Numbered from the stretch's first letter, positions 19,351 to 29,973 are shown. The stretch is DNA of 64,000 nt from Crocinitomicaceae bacterium (GCA_016709005.1 JADJEU010000007.1:1-64000), one strand, 5' to 3'. Numbers and translations are program-made. Notes: generated by a model from the letters alone, not told the origin.

Positions 19351-19854
19351 TTATTTCCTTTTAAAAACCGGCACCGCAGAACAAGGCTCACCAAACATCA
19401 AACTTTTTGCAGCGGGCAACAATTTTTGTGTCAAAATCACATACGCCTTTTCAGGATCCGGAATGTCTGAACAACCTTTCACCATCACACGCTTATCTGT
19501 CAAATGACTTACATTCCAACCTTTTAGATTATCGAAAAAATATTCTGCTTTTGCCTGTTCAGGATTAGCACAATAAATTGCTTTTGCGTCTTTCAATTCA
19601 GACGTCACCAACATATACGCCCACGCAGGAATAATAGCATCTGCAGAACAATAGACGGCAACTACTTTGTTTGAATAAACAGACCAATCATTAGATTTTA
19701 TCCAATCTCTGAAATCTTTTTCTTTCAAAACAAATTCATTCCACAACTGATGTTTCAAATCAATTTCAAGAATGCTTTCTTTCAACAAAAAATCTTTCAG
19801 ATCTAGTTGTTCAATTCCAGCCTCTGCAACTTTATTGACTATTTCGTCGGACAT
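19351..19854 (-). CDS. DUF2480 family protein
   Basis: A 167-residue soluble protein that I recognise as DUF2480, a family conserved across Bacteroidota with no known function. Typical segments are LKEKDFRDWIKSNDWSVYSN and VAVYCSADAIIPAWAYMLV, then KGCSDIPDPEKAYVILTQKL. No signal peptide or TM helix. A TACCTTTG -7-like box (plus-strand 19859-19866) ends only 4 nt before the ATG, so the transcript may be leaderless. The conserved Cys residues (in YCSADA, KGCSD and GEPCSAVP) could be functional, but this is speculation. Transcribed alone, convergent with asnS. Confidence 0.85.
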   Translation of the reverse strand: MSDEIVNKVAEAGIEQLDLKDFLLKESILEIDLKHQLWNEFVLKEKDFRDWIKSNDWSVYSNKVVAVYCSADAIIPAWAYMLVTSELKDAKAIYCANPEQAKAEYFFDNLKGWNVSHLTDKRVMVKGCSDIPDPEKAYVILTQKLLPAAKSLMFGEPCSAVPVFKRK

Positions 19855-19984
19855 GTTGCAAAGGTAAGGGTTTTAATAAAATCTATGATAATCCTTCCGA
19901 ACCGCGCAATACGTGTTCTCTAACGAATCAAAATGTAAGATTCACCCGAAAAACACTAAATTCGTAATCACAAAATCCAAATGC

Positions 19985-21526
19985 ATGTCATCAAAACTGG
20001 AATTACTTCGCGCAAAAAGATCTGAAGCCCTCAAAGGTGGTGGTGAAAAACGCATTGAATCACAACATGGTAAAGGCAAATTAACTGCGCGTGAGCGTGT
20101 GAGTCTTTTATTAGATGAGGATACATTTGAAGAAATTGGTCAATTTGCTGAGCATCGCTCCACCAATTTTGGATTGGATAAACAAATCGTTTTGGGTGAT
20201 GGTGTTGTAACCGGTTATGGAAAAGTTCATGGTCGCCCTATTTATGTTTTTGCACAAGATTTTACTGTTTTTGGAGGATCACTGGCTGAGATTCACGCAA
20301 AGAAAATTGTGCGTATCATGGATCTTGCTTTGCAAAATGGAATTCCGTTAATTGGGTTAAATGATTCGGGTGGTGCGCGTATTCAAGAAGGTGTTGTTTC
20401 ATTAGGCGGTTATGCAGACATCTTTTTCAGAAATACAATTGCCTCGGGAGTGATTCCACAAATTTCAGCCATTATGGGGCCTTGTGCCGGCGGTGCAGTT
20501 TATTCGCCTGCGTTGACTGATTTTATTTACATGGTAGAAGATTCTTCGTTCATGTTTGTGACCGGACCAAACGTTGTGAAAACTGTGACGCATGAAGAAG
20601 TAACTTCAGAAGAATTAGGAGGTGCTTCAACACATTCTCAAAAATCTGGTGTCGCGCATTTTTCAGTTGCAAACGATTTACAATGTATCAATGATATTAA
20701 AAAATTACTCTCTTATCTTCCACAAAACTGTGAAGAACAATCTCCTAAATACCCTTATTACGGAGGTGATGCAGACCGACCAGAACTGAGTACAATCATT
20801 CCGGAAAATGCCAATCAGCCTTATAACATGAAAGATGTCATCACACAAATTGTGGATGAAAATTCGTTCTATGAAGTGCATGCAAATTATGCGCAAAACA
20901 TCGTTGTAGGTTTTGCGTTTTTAGAAGGAAAAAGTATTGGAATTGTTGCCAATCAACCGGCATATCTGGCTGGTGTTTTAGATATTCAATCGTCCAATAA
21001 AGCTGCGCGATTTGTACGTTTCTGTGATTCATTTAATATTCCACTATTAGTATTGGAAGATGTACCAGGCTTTTTACCAGGAACCGATCAGGAGTGGAAT
21101 GGAATCATCAACAACGGTGCAAAATTATTGTACGCATTTTGTGAAGCCACTGTGCCAAGAATTACAGTTATCACCCGCAAAGCTTATGGTGGAGCATACG
21201 ACGTAATGAACTCCAAACACATTGGTGCAGATATGAATTACGCATGGCCAACGGCAGAAATTGCGGTGATGGGTGCAAAAGGTGCAGCAGAAATTATCTT
21301 CAAAAAAGAGATTGATGAAGCGTCAGATTCTGCCAAAAAATTATTGGAAAAAGAAGCTGAATATGCACAACTTTTTGCAAACCCATATAATGCTGCAGCA
21401 CACGGCTTTATTGATGAAGTGATTGAACCAGCTGATACCAGAAAAAAATTGATTCGCGCATTTGATATGCTTAAAAATAAAGTGTCGCATTTGCCTAAAA
21501 AGAAACACGGGAATATTCCGTTGTAA
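19985..21526 (+). CDS. pccB: Acyl-CoA (propionyl-CoA) carboxylase beta subunit
   Basis: This is the carboxyltransferase subunit of a biotin-dependent acyl-CoA carboxylase, which transfers CO2 from biotin to propionyl- or another acyl-CoA. I chose the ATG at 19985 (MSSKLELLRAKRSEALKGGG), which gives 513 residues, the usual size. The frame is open further upstream to 19913, without family support. The crotonase-fold halves show the acyl-CoA and biotin oxyanion loops: GGARIQEGVVSLGGYADIF and GPCAGGAVYSPALTDFI in the first, and DVPGFLPGTDQEWNGIINNG and RKAYGGAYDVMNSKH in the second. The alpha (biotin carboxylase/BCCP) subunit is not nearby. Methylmalonyl-CoA or branched-chain acyl-CoA specificity cannot be excluded. 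Confidence 0.9.
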   Translation: MSSKLELLRAKRSEALKGGGEKRIESQHGKGKLTARERVSLLLDEDTFEEIGQFAEHRSTNFGLDKQIVLGDGVVTGYGKVHGRPIYVFAQDFTVFGGSLAEIHAKKIVRIMDLALQNGIPLIGLNDSGGARIQEGVVSLGGYADIFFRNTIASGVIPQISAIMGPCAGGAVYSPALTDFIYMVEDSSFMFVTGPNVVKTVTHEEVTSEELGGASTHSQKSGVAHFSVANDLQCINDIKKLLSYLPQNCEEQSPKYPYYGGDADRPELSTIIPENANQPYNMKDVITQIVDENSFYEVHANYAQNIVVGFAFLEGKSIGIVANQPAYLAGVLDIQSSNKAARFVRFCDSFNIPLLVLEDVPGFLPGTDQEWNGIINNGAKLLYAFCEATVPRITVITRKAYGGAYDVMNSKHIGADMNYAWPTAEIAVMGAKGAAEIIFKKEIDEASDSAKKLLEKEAEYAQLFANPYNAAAHGFIDEVIEPADTRKKLIRAFDMLKNKVSHLPKKKHGNIPL

Positions 21527-21623
21527 TTTGTCTTCGAACATTTCAGCATCTCATTTTGAATGATGAATAAAGATTAACGAACACCGATTTTAGAAGTAGT
21601 CTTTATATATTGAAAACTCGCTT

Positions 21624-22367
21624 ATGTTCTTAAAAGATTTCAGCAGCAGCATTAAAGCATACGGTCAAGCGTTTGAACTCGCTGGAAAACTTAAACTGTG
21701 GAAGTACTTTTTTATTCCTGCAATCATTGGTTTGTTTGTGGGTATTCTGATTATGATTGCAGCGTGGTATTTATCGGAGCCGATTGGCCAAAAAATTGGC
21801 AGCTATTGGCCATTTGATTTTTGGAAAGAGGCCATGATGTCCTTCAGTATTTTTTTAGGAGGTGTCTTTGTGATCCTTATTGGCGCTATTATATTCAAGC
21901 ATGCCGTGATGGCTTTTTCAGCACCTTTTATGACGCCGGTTTCTGAAAAAATTGAAATGCACATCACCGGAAAATCCCTGGACCAAACCGATACCAGCGC
22001 TGAATATATTGCTGCGCTTGTCAGAGGAATTCGAATCAATCTTCGAAACCTGATTATCGAAATGCTGATTACGTTACCTTTGATTATACTCAGCATTATT
22101 CCACTCATCAACATTTTCACAACCTTCATGCTTATTTACGTGCAAGCTTATTTTGCAGGTTTTGGTAATATGGATTATACATTAGAACGTTACTGCAACT
22201 ACAGCGAAACAAAAATATTTGTGCGAAACAATAAAGGCATCGCAGTTGGAAATGGTTTGATCTTTCATCTTTTGTTGGCGATTCCGGTAGTAGGAATTAT
22301 GCTAGCCTTGCCGCTTTCAACCATTGCAGCAACCACTGAAACACTCAAAAAATTAAAAGCTGGCTAA
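21624..22367 (+). CDS. EI24/CysZ-like membrane protein
   Basis: A 247-residue integral membrane protein of the EI24 domain family, which includes the sulfate permease CysZ. Visible features are a helix near 27-49 (YFFIPAIIGLFVGILIMIAA), a second near 70-95, the SAPFMTPVSEKIEMHITGK segment characteristic of the family, a helical pair near 140-180, and a C-terminal helix near 210-235 with VVGIMLALPLSTIAATTE. The family lies in the inner membrane. A sulfate-uptake role is possible, but Bacteroidota paralogues are mostly uncharacterised and no cysteine-biosynthesis gene is adjacent. The next gene (GNAT) follows after 67 nt on the same strand. Confidence 0.8.
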   Translation: MFLKDFSSSIKAYGQAFELAGKLKLWKYFFIPAIIGLFVGILIMIAAWYLSEPIGQKIGSYWPFDFWKEAMMSFSIFLGGVFVILIGAIIFKHAVMAFSAPFMTPVSEKIEMHITGKSLDQTDTSAEYIAALVRGIRINLRNLIIEMLITLPLIILSIIPLINIFTTFMLIYVQAYFAGFGNMDYTLERYCNYSETKIFVRNNKGIAVGNGLIFHLLLAIPVVGIMLALPLSTIAATTETLKKLKAG

Positions 22368-22434
22368 ACAATTTGAGGCAATGCAACATTTAACGCCATG
22401 GGTTGTTATTCTTTTAAATCACAAAATTTAATCC

Positions 22435-23058
22435 ATGGATCTTGCGTTTCGTGAACCTGTCAGTGAGCAAGAATTGGCTGATCTTTTTGAGTTCAGACAA
22501 ACCATTTATGCCCAAACTGAATCACTCAAAACCATGGTTCAAAAAAGCGATATTTCATTTTTTGATCAACGCGCATTTCACTTCGCTGCCTACCATGAAA
22601 ATAAGCCAGTAGCCTATATGCGCATGGTTAGCCGCAATGAAACAAAATTTGCAGATTGGATAAAAAATTGTTCTCCAGAAAATGACACTTCAAAATCTGA
22701 AAAAATAGAATTTCCATTTGAAAATTACAGCCCAGATAAAATTTGGAACAAAGATTTTTTAAGTCGTTTTGAAAATCAAAAAATTGGAGAAGCGGGTAAA
22801 TTAGCTGTTGCAAAAGATGTTCGTTCAGATCTGTTTTTATCCAAATTCATTCATGCATTTTTGGATCATTGCATTCACCAAAATGGTTTTCAATCAGGCT
22901 TTGGAATTTGCACACTTGAATTGGAAAGGTTTTATAAACGATTGGGTTTTTTCAGACCAGACGGAGCTGAACCATTCACTCACAGCAGCTTGCCTCTGGT
23001 GGTAATGGTACAGTTTGATGCAAACGATTTAGCCCGTCAAAACACATTATTTCACTAA
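22435..23058 (+). CDS. GNAT-like acyltransferase
   Basis: A 207-residue cytosolic protein with a GNAT-fold pattern: an N-terminal EQELADLFEFRQTIYAQ helix, a strand HFAAYHENKPVAYMRMV, then GEAGKLAVAKDVRSDLFLSKF in the acyl-CoA-binding region, and the C-terminal RFYKRLGFFRPDG motif. It resembles autoinducer-synthase/FeeM-like and other N-acyl transferases more than ribosomal-protein acetyltransferases; this assignment is tentative. The polar insert NCSPENDTSKSEKIEF is poorly conserved. It lies between the EI24 gene and the promoter of the envelope cluster. The substrate is unknown. Confidence 0.65.
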   Translation: MDLAFREPVSEQELADLFEFRQTIYAQTESLKTMVQKSDISFFDQRAFHFAAYHENKPVAYMRMVSRNETKFADWIKNCSPENDTSKSEKIEFPFENYSPDKIWNKDFLSRFENQKIGEAGKLAVAKDVRSDLFLSKFIHAFLDHCIHQNGFQSGFGICTLELERFYKRLGFFRPDGAEPFTHSSLPLVVMVQFDANDLARQNTLFH

Positions 23059-23076
23059 GATTTTTCTGTGAAAATT

Positions 23077-23105
23077 TTGTAATTATCCTGATCTTCTTAT
23101 TTTTA
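23077..23105 (+). promoter_or_regulatory. Promoter of the 23-29.6 kb envelope gene cluster
   Basis: TTG (23077-23079), an 18-nt spacer, then TATTTTTA (23098-23105), one mismatch from TAnnTTTG. It ends 20 nt before the GTG start at 23126. No other promoter is evident until after 29617, so the three genes probably form one transcript. Confidence 0.55.
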
Positions 23106-23125
23106 CGACCCCAATAAAAAATTCG

Positions 23126-26100
23126 GTGAGTCGTTTTTTTAGAAAATACAGTGTTGTGTTTTTGTTCGTTTCTCTTTTTTCAGTTGAGGGAAATGGGCAG
23201 GTATTGGATAATGCGATCATCAATTTAAATCCAGGCGGCGTAATCTATGATGTGGTAGCCGATCCTTATCATGACTGCTATATCATTGTGGGAAATTTTA
23301 CTTCAGTTAATGGTTATGCAGTTTCGAATATTGCATTTTTGAATCGATCAGATTTATCAGTCAATACCAACGACACGTTGAATAGTATAAATTTCATTAA
23401 TGGTGAGATTAGAACTGTTGAGCTGTACATGTCAGAAACTTTTGGATTTTATTACTACCGTCTTTATTTGGGAGGAAACTTCACAACGGTTCAAACGAAT
23501 GGTGATTTGACAATTGCCCGTAGTGGTTTTGTTGAATTACTATCACAGAAGAGTAAGCTTCTTCCGCTTACGGAAACGGCCTTTAGTGTTACTTCGTGGA
23601 ATCTACAAATGGATGATATTGGCTTCACTAGGGGTGTTAATGATATTTATAGAAGCAATGATACTCTTATTATTGTTGGAGAGTTCTATTTCACCTCTGG
23701 GCCTGCTCATGCTAGTGTGACTAACGTAATTAGTTTCAAGATAACATCTCATGAGTGGCTTGAATATTTCTTTGGACTTTATAGTGGGGCTATTAACTAT
23801 ATTGACCACGAAGCAAGTGTTCTATCGATAGAAAAATTTGGGAATTACTATTATCTCGCAGGCACAAGCCACGCAGACTTTACAGGTGGGATTGGATACC
23901 TCAAGCGATGCGATTTGTCTGGAAACGTTGATTTAACCTTTGGCCCTAATTATTGTGCTTCAATTGGAGAGGTTTGGCGAGCTACTCCGATTATGTCAGG
24001 ATCTGACTCCATAATCGTAAGTGTTGCTCAATATAGCGCACTTACCGGAACCTATGTTCACTCAACAAGCGGAAGCATCTTGGATAGCCCAGTTCTTGAC
24101 TGCACAACTAGTGACGTTTTTGCAAATTTCGAAGTGCTTGCCAAATACAAGGAAACTATAATTCTCAGATCGATTAGCAATTTTTCTTTCTATAAAATGA
24201 CTGGAAATTACCCAGCAACTTCATACATGACTGTGACTACAAACACGCCAGCATACAATACAACATCAGGTGGCTTGGCTTCTGGTAACCCTGATGGCGG
24301 CTTAGGCTATCGTCGCATGCACGTCGTTGATAACTATCTTTTCGTTACGGGCAATGCACTAACTAGTGTTGGAGGTAGTTCACGCACAGGTCTTGCAGCT
24401 TATTGCCTTGAGCCGCTTGATGCAAAACAGTTTACACTAGCAGATAGTTCTATTTGTCAATTAGATCTTCAAACTTATACAGTTCCAACAGTGCCTTATG
24501 CCGATGGCTACAGATGGGAGTATACGGGCTCAGGCGCTGATTTCGGCAACAACGGTAGTGCAGATATTGGTCCTGTCGATTACGATCTATTAGCGGCAAA
24601 TTCTGTCAGCATTAAATTTCTTTCAAACGCGACTTCAGGTCAACTCAAAGTGACGCCCTATTCCTATTGTAATGGAACAACAAAATTGTTTTCGAATACA
24701 ATCACTACTAATATTACAGTAAGCTCCGCCCCTAATTCCATTGCCGGCAACGATACAAGCATTACATGTTACAACAGCGCCATACAACTTTACGGATATT
24801 CAGATAGCACAAACATCGACACGTTTTTGTGGGATTATCCGGGGTCATTATTTGATACGCTTGGCCAATTTGAAACTGTCACGTCTGCAGGAAATTATAT
24901 TTTCAAAGTAACGAATACCAACGGCTGTTCAAACTACGACACTGTCCAAGTCACTCTCAACAAAATCCAACCAACCGCAACCCCACCACCACCACCCTAT
25001 GAACTAAGCTGCTTAAACCCAGTTGAAGATTTTCTAGGAACAACAACTACACCGAATACAATTGCAGAATGGTATCAAGACTCAACCACATTCTTTCCAA
25101 ATCCTATTTCAGTTAACACAATTGGAACTTATTACTTCAGGGTAACAGACACCCTAAATGGTTGCTTTAAAGACACCGGTATCGTTGTTTCAAATAACAT
25201 CACCCCGCCTGACATAGCCATCGTCGGCTACCCGTCAATTGGTTTAACATTAGAAACGCTAACCTGTAATCTGGACACGTTAAATCTAACTTGTTATTCA
25301 GCACTCCAAACTCAACCGCAAGTTGGATCAATTCAGACACTTCAGTATTTTATGGTGATCTGATGACAATTTCTAATGGTGGATTCTATGACATTTTTGC
25401 AACCAACAATACCAACGGATGCACCAACACATTGAAGGTTTTTGTTGAAGAAGATTTTAGTTTGCATGGTATAACAAGCCCACCCGATGGCCTTTTAAAT
25501 TGTTCGACTGATTCACTGATCTTAACTGGAAGTTCTTTAAGCGCAGGTGCTGTATTAGAATGGACAGGTTCAACCATTTCACCAAGCACAAACCCTTTAA
25601 CAGTGCATGATGCAGGCTGGTATTTTTTATCTGCAGAGAACCTTGACAATGGTTGCAAAAATATTGACAGCGTACTCGTATCTCAAGATAATTCAATCAC
25701 TGTTTTTGCGGGAAATGATACGCTTGTTTGCAACAATGCTACAGTTCCAATTAATGCAACTTATGGCGGAACAATTTCTGGAATCAATTATCTCTGGAGC
25801 AACGGAGCAACTAATGCAAATACAAATTTTACCGCAGGCACACAACCTTACGCGGTGGTTCAAATAACGGGCGATGGTGGTTGTGTTGGAACAGATACTG
25901 TTTACATGAATCTACCTCCAACTCCAGTTGTAAATTTTGAGGGATTTAAACCGTGCGATGATGGGCCCTCTGGACAAATAGTAGCAACCCCAGTGAGCGG
26001 AATAGAGCCATTCACTTATTCGATTGACAACGGACTTAACTATCAATCTTCTTCTGTTTTTGGTGGTTTATTTATTGGCGATTACCCAATCATCGTGCGT

Positions 26101-26694
26101 GATTCTATTAACTGCCAATATAACTTCACCGCCACGATTGACGAAAATAGTTCACTGCCTAGTCCAGCATTTTTATTCTCAACTTACAATTTTAAGACAG
26201 ATACTGTTGCGATCATCGATGTCAGCAATCCACCAACTGATAGCACGATTTGGTTGTTTCCAAGTGAATTGATTGTATTGGATAATAACCCAATGAGTCC
26301 AATGATTTTATTGCCAGATACCGGAACTTTTCAAATCACCATGCAAGCCTATTATGGAAACTGTTTAGTGGAGTTAAGCAAACTGATTTATGCATCACCT
26401 TTTGATAGTTTGGCCGCCACGCAATACAATCTGAACGGAATTAAATCAATTGAACTTTATCCAAATCCAACTACTGGAAATTTTACTGTTGAAGTTGAGT
26501 TTTACAAATCACAACGTGCAGCATTAGTTGTTCAGGATATGATTGCAAACACCTATGTCTTTGAAGAATATGATGAGTCATTCATTATCACCCAAGACAT
26601 ATATTTGGATGGAACTGTGATCGACGGAACGTATGTTTTGAAAATTGTTTCAGAATTCGACAGCGCGTCTATCACCTTTATTTTAGCGAGATAG
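23126..26694 (+). pseudogene. Large T9SS-sorted secreted protein, split by a frameshift near 25,300
   Basis: Two overlapping frames, 23126-25363 (745 residues) and 25291-26694, encode one protein of about 1190 residues. The start is a GTG with a signal peptide (MSRFFRKYSVVFLFVSLFSV). The N-terminal half contains a propeller-like region (VADPYHDCYIIVGNFTSVNG). Repeated PKD/Ig-like modules follow, with cysteine pairs and GxYxxxVTNTNGCSNYDTV motifs that continue in the second frame (GGFYDIFATNNTNGC). The end is a type A sorting domain (SIELYPNPTTGNFTVEVEF to ITFILAR). Frame 1 reads LNLTCYSA up to 25,308. Restoring one base there would continue as T-PNSTASWINSDTSVF in frame 2, so one nucleotide appears missing. 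It is either a true pseudogene or a sequence error. The protein would be surface-exposed; function unknown. Confidence 0.8.
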
Positions 26695-28479
26695 ATGAAA
26701 TCCATTTTCAAAATTCTTGCTAAGAAAACTTTGCGTATTCGTGTCTTTGTGGCGATAATCCTTTTTACATCATCACCCTTTTCATCAGCCCAAAATTTAG
26801 AAAAAATTGGCGGTAAAGAAATGGTGAAAGTCAGCGGAGGTGTAGCTTTTAATACGATCACTTATTTTTCATCGGGTATTGCTTTTCCAAGTCGCGAACC
26901 TTTTACGTGGTATGCGAGTGGCAATGTCAATGTTTCTATTTTGGATGTAAGTCTTCCTTTTTCATACACTTATTCCAATCAAGGCGGAAAATTTACACAA
27001 CCCTTTAACCGCACATCTTTAAACCCAACTTATAAATGGATCAAAAGCACCATTGGTTTAACCACCATGAGCTTTTCTCCTTACACATTAAGTGGTCATT
27101 TATTTCTGGGAGCAGGTGTTGATATGACGCCTGGAAAATGGAAAATTTCTGTGATGGCAGGACGCTTAAACAAGGCCGTTGGTTATAGCGCTTTGGATGA
27201 TAATCTCAATCAAATTTCTTTCGGTAGATTTGGTTACGGCCTTAAAGTTGGCTACGAAAACAAAGGTTTTGGCGGAACAATTATTCTCTTCAAAGCAAAA
27301 GATAATCCGAGTTCAATTCCATTCATTCCGCTTAATTCAACGATCAAACCCCAAGACAATTTTGTGATGAGCATTGGCGGAAAAGCATCTCTTTTTAAAA
27401 ATCTCTTTTTAGAAACTGAATACGCACTTTCTGCATTGACACAGAACTTAAATGATCCAGTTGCATCTGAAGAAACATCGAGTTTGAGTTTTCTGAATCC
27501 ACTTGTAAATGCAAATACAACGACTGATTTTTTTCAGGCTTATAAAGCCTCTCTCAAGTATCAAATGAAGTGGATGAATATTGGAATAAATTATGAGCAC
27601 ATTGACCCCGGATACAAAACATTAGGTGGTTACTATTTCAACAACGATTTAAATAATTATACCGTTTCACCTTCATTTACCTTGTTGAACAAAAAACTGA
27701 ACATTGGAGCAAATACTGGATTTCAACGCAACAATTTAGCAGGCGATAAAGCCGCAACAACCTCACGGTGGGTGGGTAGCATTAACGCTTCATTTGTTCC
27801 AAATCAGAAACTCGTTTTCAGCGGAACCTATTCTAATTTTTCAACTTTTACAAAAAACAGACCTGCCACAGATCCCTTCTATTTTGTAGCGGCAGACACC
27901 ATGAATTTTTATCAGCTTACACAAAGTGCATCAGCAATGACCTCTTATAATTTTGGAAAATCTGAGAATAAAAATGTGCTTCAAATGATGTATAATTTTC
28001 AGCAGAGCACAAGTCTTTCAGGAAATATTTTAGATGCCGGAGCTTTTGGAACAGGCATTGAAACCGGCGTTGCAGGAATTCCGATGAACATTCATTGCGC
28101 AAACTTTGCTTACAGTAAACAAATAAAATCCATTTCCGCCAGTTTGACATTTGCAACCAATGTGAACCGCACTATTTCCGTCAATTCAATCAACACATTT
28201 ATAGGCCCAACTGTGAATTTTCAAAAGAGTTTATTTCAGAAAAAATCAACACTTGCTCTTGGATCTACATACAATCGTCAATATAGCAATGACGCGCTGA
28301 TGAGTAATGTCTTTAACCATCGCATCTCATTTACTTATTCACCCAAATTTGAGAAAGAAAATGTGGGTAAAATGAATCTCTCACTCAATGCAAATTGGAT
28401 CCAAAAACTGGCGTTAAGTTCCATGAATCCTGACATTCAAGAGATGAATATTTTTGTCAACTTAAATTATAGTTTTTAA
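26695..28479 (+). CDS. Predicted outer-membrane beta-barrel protein
   Basis: A 594-residue protein with an N-terminal export signal (VFVAIILFTSSPFSSAQ). Alternating hydrophobic/polar strands with aromatic ends follow throughout, for example FGRFGYGLKVGYENKGFGG and MNIGINYEHIDPGYKTLGGYY, and the last residues (MNIFVNLNYSF) form a terminal strand ending in Phe. This is the pattern of an outer-membrane barrel. I cannot assign a named family; it is about twice as long as PorP/SprF-type T9SS partner proteins. The ATG immediately follows the stop of the T9SS gene (no spacing) and the next gene starts 1 nt after its stop, so the three are surely co-translated. It may anchor or secrete the T9SS protein, which is inference from context. 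Confidence 0.65.
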   Translation: MKSIFKILAKKTLRIRVFVAIILFTSSPFSSAQNLEKIGGKEMVKVSGGVAFNTITYFSSGIAFPSREPFTWYASGNVNVSILDVSLPFSYTYSNQGGKFTQPFNRTSLNPTYKWIKSTIGLTTMSFSPYTLSGHLFLGAGVDMTPGKWKISVMAGRLNKAVGYSALDDNLNQISFGRFGYGLKVGYENKGFGGTIILFKAKDNPSSIPFIPLNSTIKPQDNFVMSIGGKASLFKNLFLETEYALSALTQNLNDPVASEETSSLSFLNPLVNANTTTDFFQAYKASLKYQMKWMNIGINYEHIDPGYKTLGGYYFNNDLNNYTVSPSFTLLNKKLNIGANTGFQRNNLAGDKAATTSRWVGSINASFVPNQKLVFSGTYSNFSTFTKNRPATDPFYFVAADTMNFYQLTQSASAMTSYNFGKSENKNVLQMMYNFQQSTSLSGNILDAGAFGTGIETGVAGIPMNIHCANFAYSKQIKSISASLTFATNVNRTISVNSINTFIGPTVNFQKSLFQKKSTLALGSTYNRQYSNDALMSNVFNHRISFTYSPKFEKENVGKMNLSLNANWIQKLALSSMNPDIQEMNIFVNLNYSF

Positions 28480-28480
28480 T

Positions 28481-29617
28481 ATGCGAATGCTGTTATTCAT
28501 CTTGACCTTCGTTATTTCAGGAATGACGTTCGCACAGAAAGTAAAAGATCGGGATGTCTCTATCAAATATTCTAAGGCACCATTAACTCCGAGAAAAGAT
28601 CTTCCCAAAAAATATCATTTCATAGTAACCGAAGAAGATATAACCGCTCAAGGCAAGCGCACTACGTTGCATGTCAGAAGTCAGACCAATGCCTATGATG
28701 TGCGCTCAAACTTCTATAAGGGGGATGCTGGTCTTGGCCAGATCAATGGCTTTACAGATATTTCGTTTCACCGCGACAGCCTTTTATTTTTTATAAGGAT
28801 GGATGTAGGTTTGTTAGATGATGGTATCCGAAGTATCGTCAATGGCTCGTCACCAAGTGGAATTGCAAACTATCATTATTCAATTTCGTTCCGTCTGCCA
28901 ATTTCTTTTACGGTGATGCTACCTGATAGCTCGATCATTTATGAGCGCAGCACAAAAGATACAACCTTTAAATACGCCTTTCCAAAAGATTATAAACCCA
29001 CCGCTGAAGTTGGTGCCTACTTTTCGCACGCCGAATTAGGGGCGGCTTATCAAACACATCACTACGGTTTTTTTACAGAAATCAGAAATACCATTGTAAA
29101 AAACTGGGTCTACCAAACCAAAATGGATTTCTCATCACGTTTTGGACGTCAACTCACTAATATGAAAGTTGATCTCCATTTTATCAAAGACAAAAAAGGC
29201 GGTTATGACGATGTTGATTTATTGGTAGTAAAGATGGATACACTGTTCAATCAACTCGATGCCAACTATGAAAATAGTTACATAAAGAATTGGCATCAAA
29301 CACGATATAAGGCTGAATTTGAAAAATTAGCTTCTGAATGGGAAGCTTTACTAAATGCTGATTCAGAAAAATCGAAAAGTGGAAATCCGCCACGTTTTGA
29401 CACAGAAGGCAAATGGGGATTATACAAAAATCTGCTCTGGTCTAAGTTCTTTGCGGGTGAAATGGACTTTGTCATTGAAAAGACGACACAACTTGAATTG
29501 GATCGCAAATCCAATGACATGCTTTACGAAGGTGTGAAATTTGAGAATCTGCGAGCTATTGCAAGCGATTATCGAATTCGGTATTTGGCAAATCCAGAAT
29601 TATTTAGAGGAAACTAA
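28481..29617 (+). CDS. Secreted protein of unknown function
   Basis: A 378-residue protein with signal peptide MRMLLFILTFVISGMTFAQ. The mature region is beta-rich in its first two thirds (VTEEDITAQGKRTTLHVRSQ, FRLPISFTVMLPDSSIIYER) and becomes helical and charged towards the end (YKAEFEKLASEWEALLNADS). There are no cysteines for disulfides or lipidation, so it is probably periplasmic. I do not recognise the family. It is the last gene of the three-gene envelope cluster, starting 1 nt after the barrel gene, and converges with the ferredoxin gene (3 nt between stops). Confidence 0.6.
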   Translation: MRMLLFILTFVISGMTFAQKVKDRDVSIKYSKAPLTPRKDLPKKYHFIVTEEDITAQGKRTTLHVRSQTNAYDVRSNFYKGDAGLGQINGFTDISFHRDSLLFFIRMDVGLLDDGIRSIVNGSSPSGIANYHYSISFRLPISFTVMLPDSSIIYERSTKDTTFKYAFPKDYKPTAEVGAYFSHAELGAAYQTHHYGFFTEIRNTIVKNWVYQTKMDFSSRFGRQLTNMKVDLHFIKDKKGGYDDVDLLVVKMDTLFNQLDANYENSYIKNWHQTRYKAEFEKLASEWEALLNADSEKSKSGNPPRFDTEGKWGLYKNLLWSKFFAGEMDFVIEKTTQLELDRKSNDMLYEGVKFENLRAIASDYRIRYLANPELFRGN

Positions 29618-29620
29618 CCG

Positions 29621-29950
29621 CTAATTTCCTTCCGGCGCCAATCTCAAAACAATTCCGTCAATTTCAGGCGTGATGTGAATTTGACAACCCAAACGGCTGT
29701 TTGATTTTACGTGAAACGCTTCGTCCAACATGTTTAATTCAGCATCGGTTTGTTCTGGAAGTTCAGTCGCAGACTCTAAATAACATTGACAGGTTGCACA
29801 CATGGCCATTCCTCCGCAGCGGCCTTCAACCGGTAAATCATAGGAGCGGCAAACTTCCATAATATTCATACTCATATCAGTTGGTGCTTCTAATGCGTGA
29901 TTCACGCCTTCGCGGTCGATGATGTTTACGATGATGGTGTTTTCTGCCAT
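29621..29950 (-). CDS. [2Fe-2S] ferredoxin
   Basis: A 109-residue plant/adrenodoxin-type ferredoxin. Cluster ligands are C45, C51, C54 and C89 (CX5CX2C...C; GRCGGMAMCATCQC and RLGCQI). The MAMCATCQCY form and the C-terminal LRLAPEGN are typical of the adrenodoxin/vertebrate-type subgroup found in Bacteroidota. It carries electrons in the cytosol for a partner that the context does not identify. It has its own promoter (29974-30004, minus strand), so it can be expressed apart from the yicC-ispD-VF530 genes upstream. Confidence 0.93.
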   Translation of the reverse strand: MAENTIIVNIIDREGVNHALEAPTDMSMNIMEVCRSYDLPVEGRCGGMAMCATCQCYLESATELPEQTDAELNMLDEAFHVKSNSRLGCQIHITPEIDGIVLRLAPEGN

Positions 29951-29973
29951 GACTTGAAATTCTAAATGTGGTG

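Noticed and set aside
25291..25363. Programmed frameshift joining the two T9SS frames
   Set aside because: No slippery heptamer or downstream pseudoknot is visible at the overlap; a simple one-base loss explains the data.
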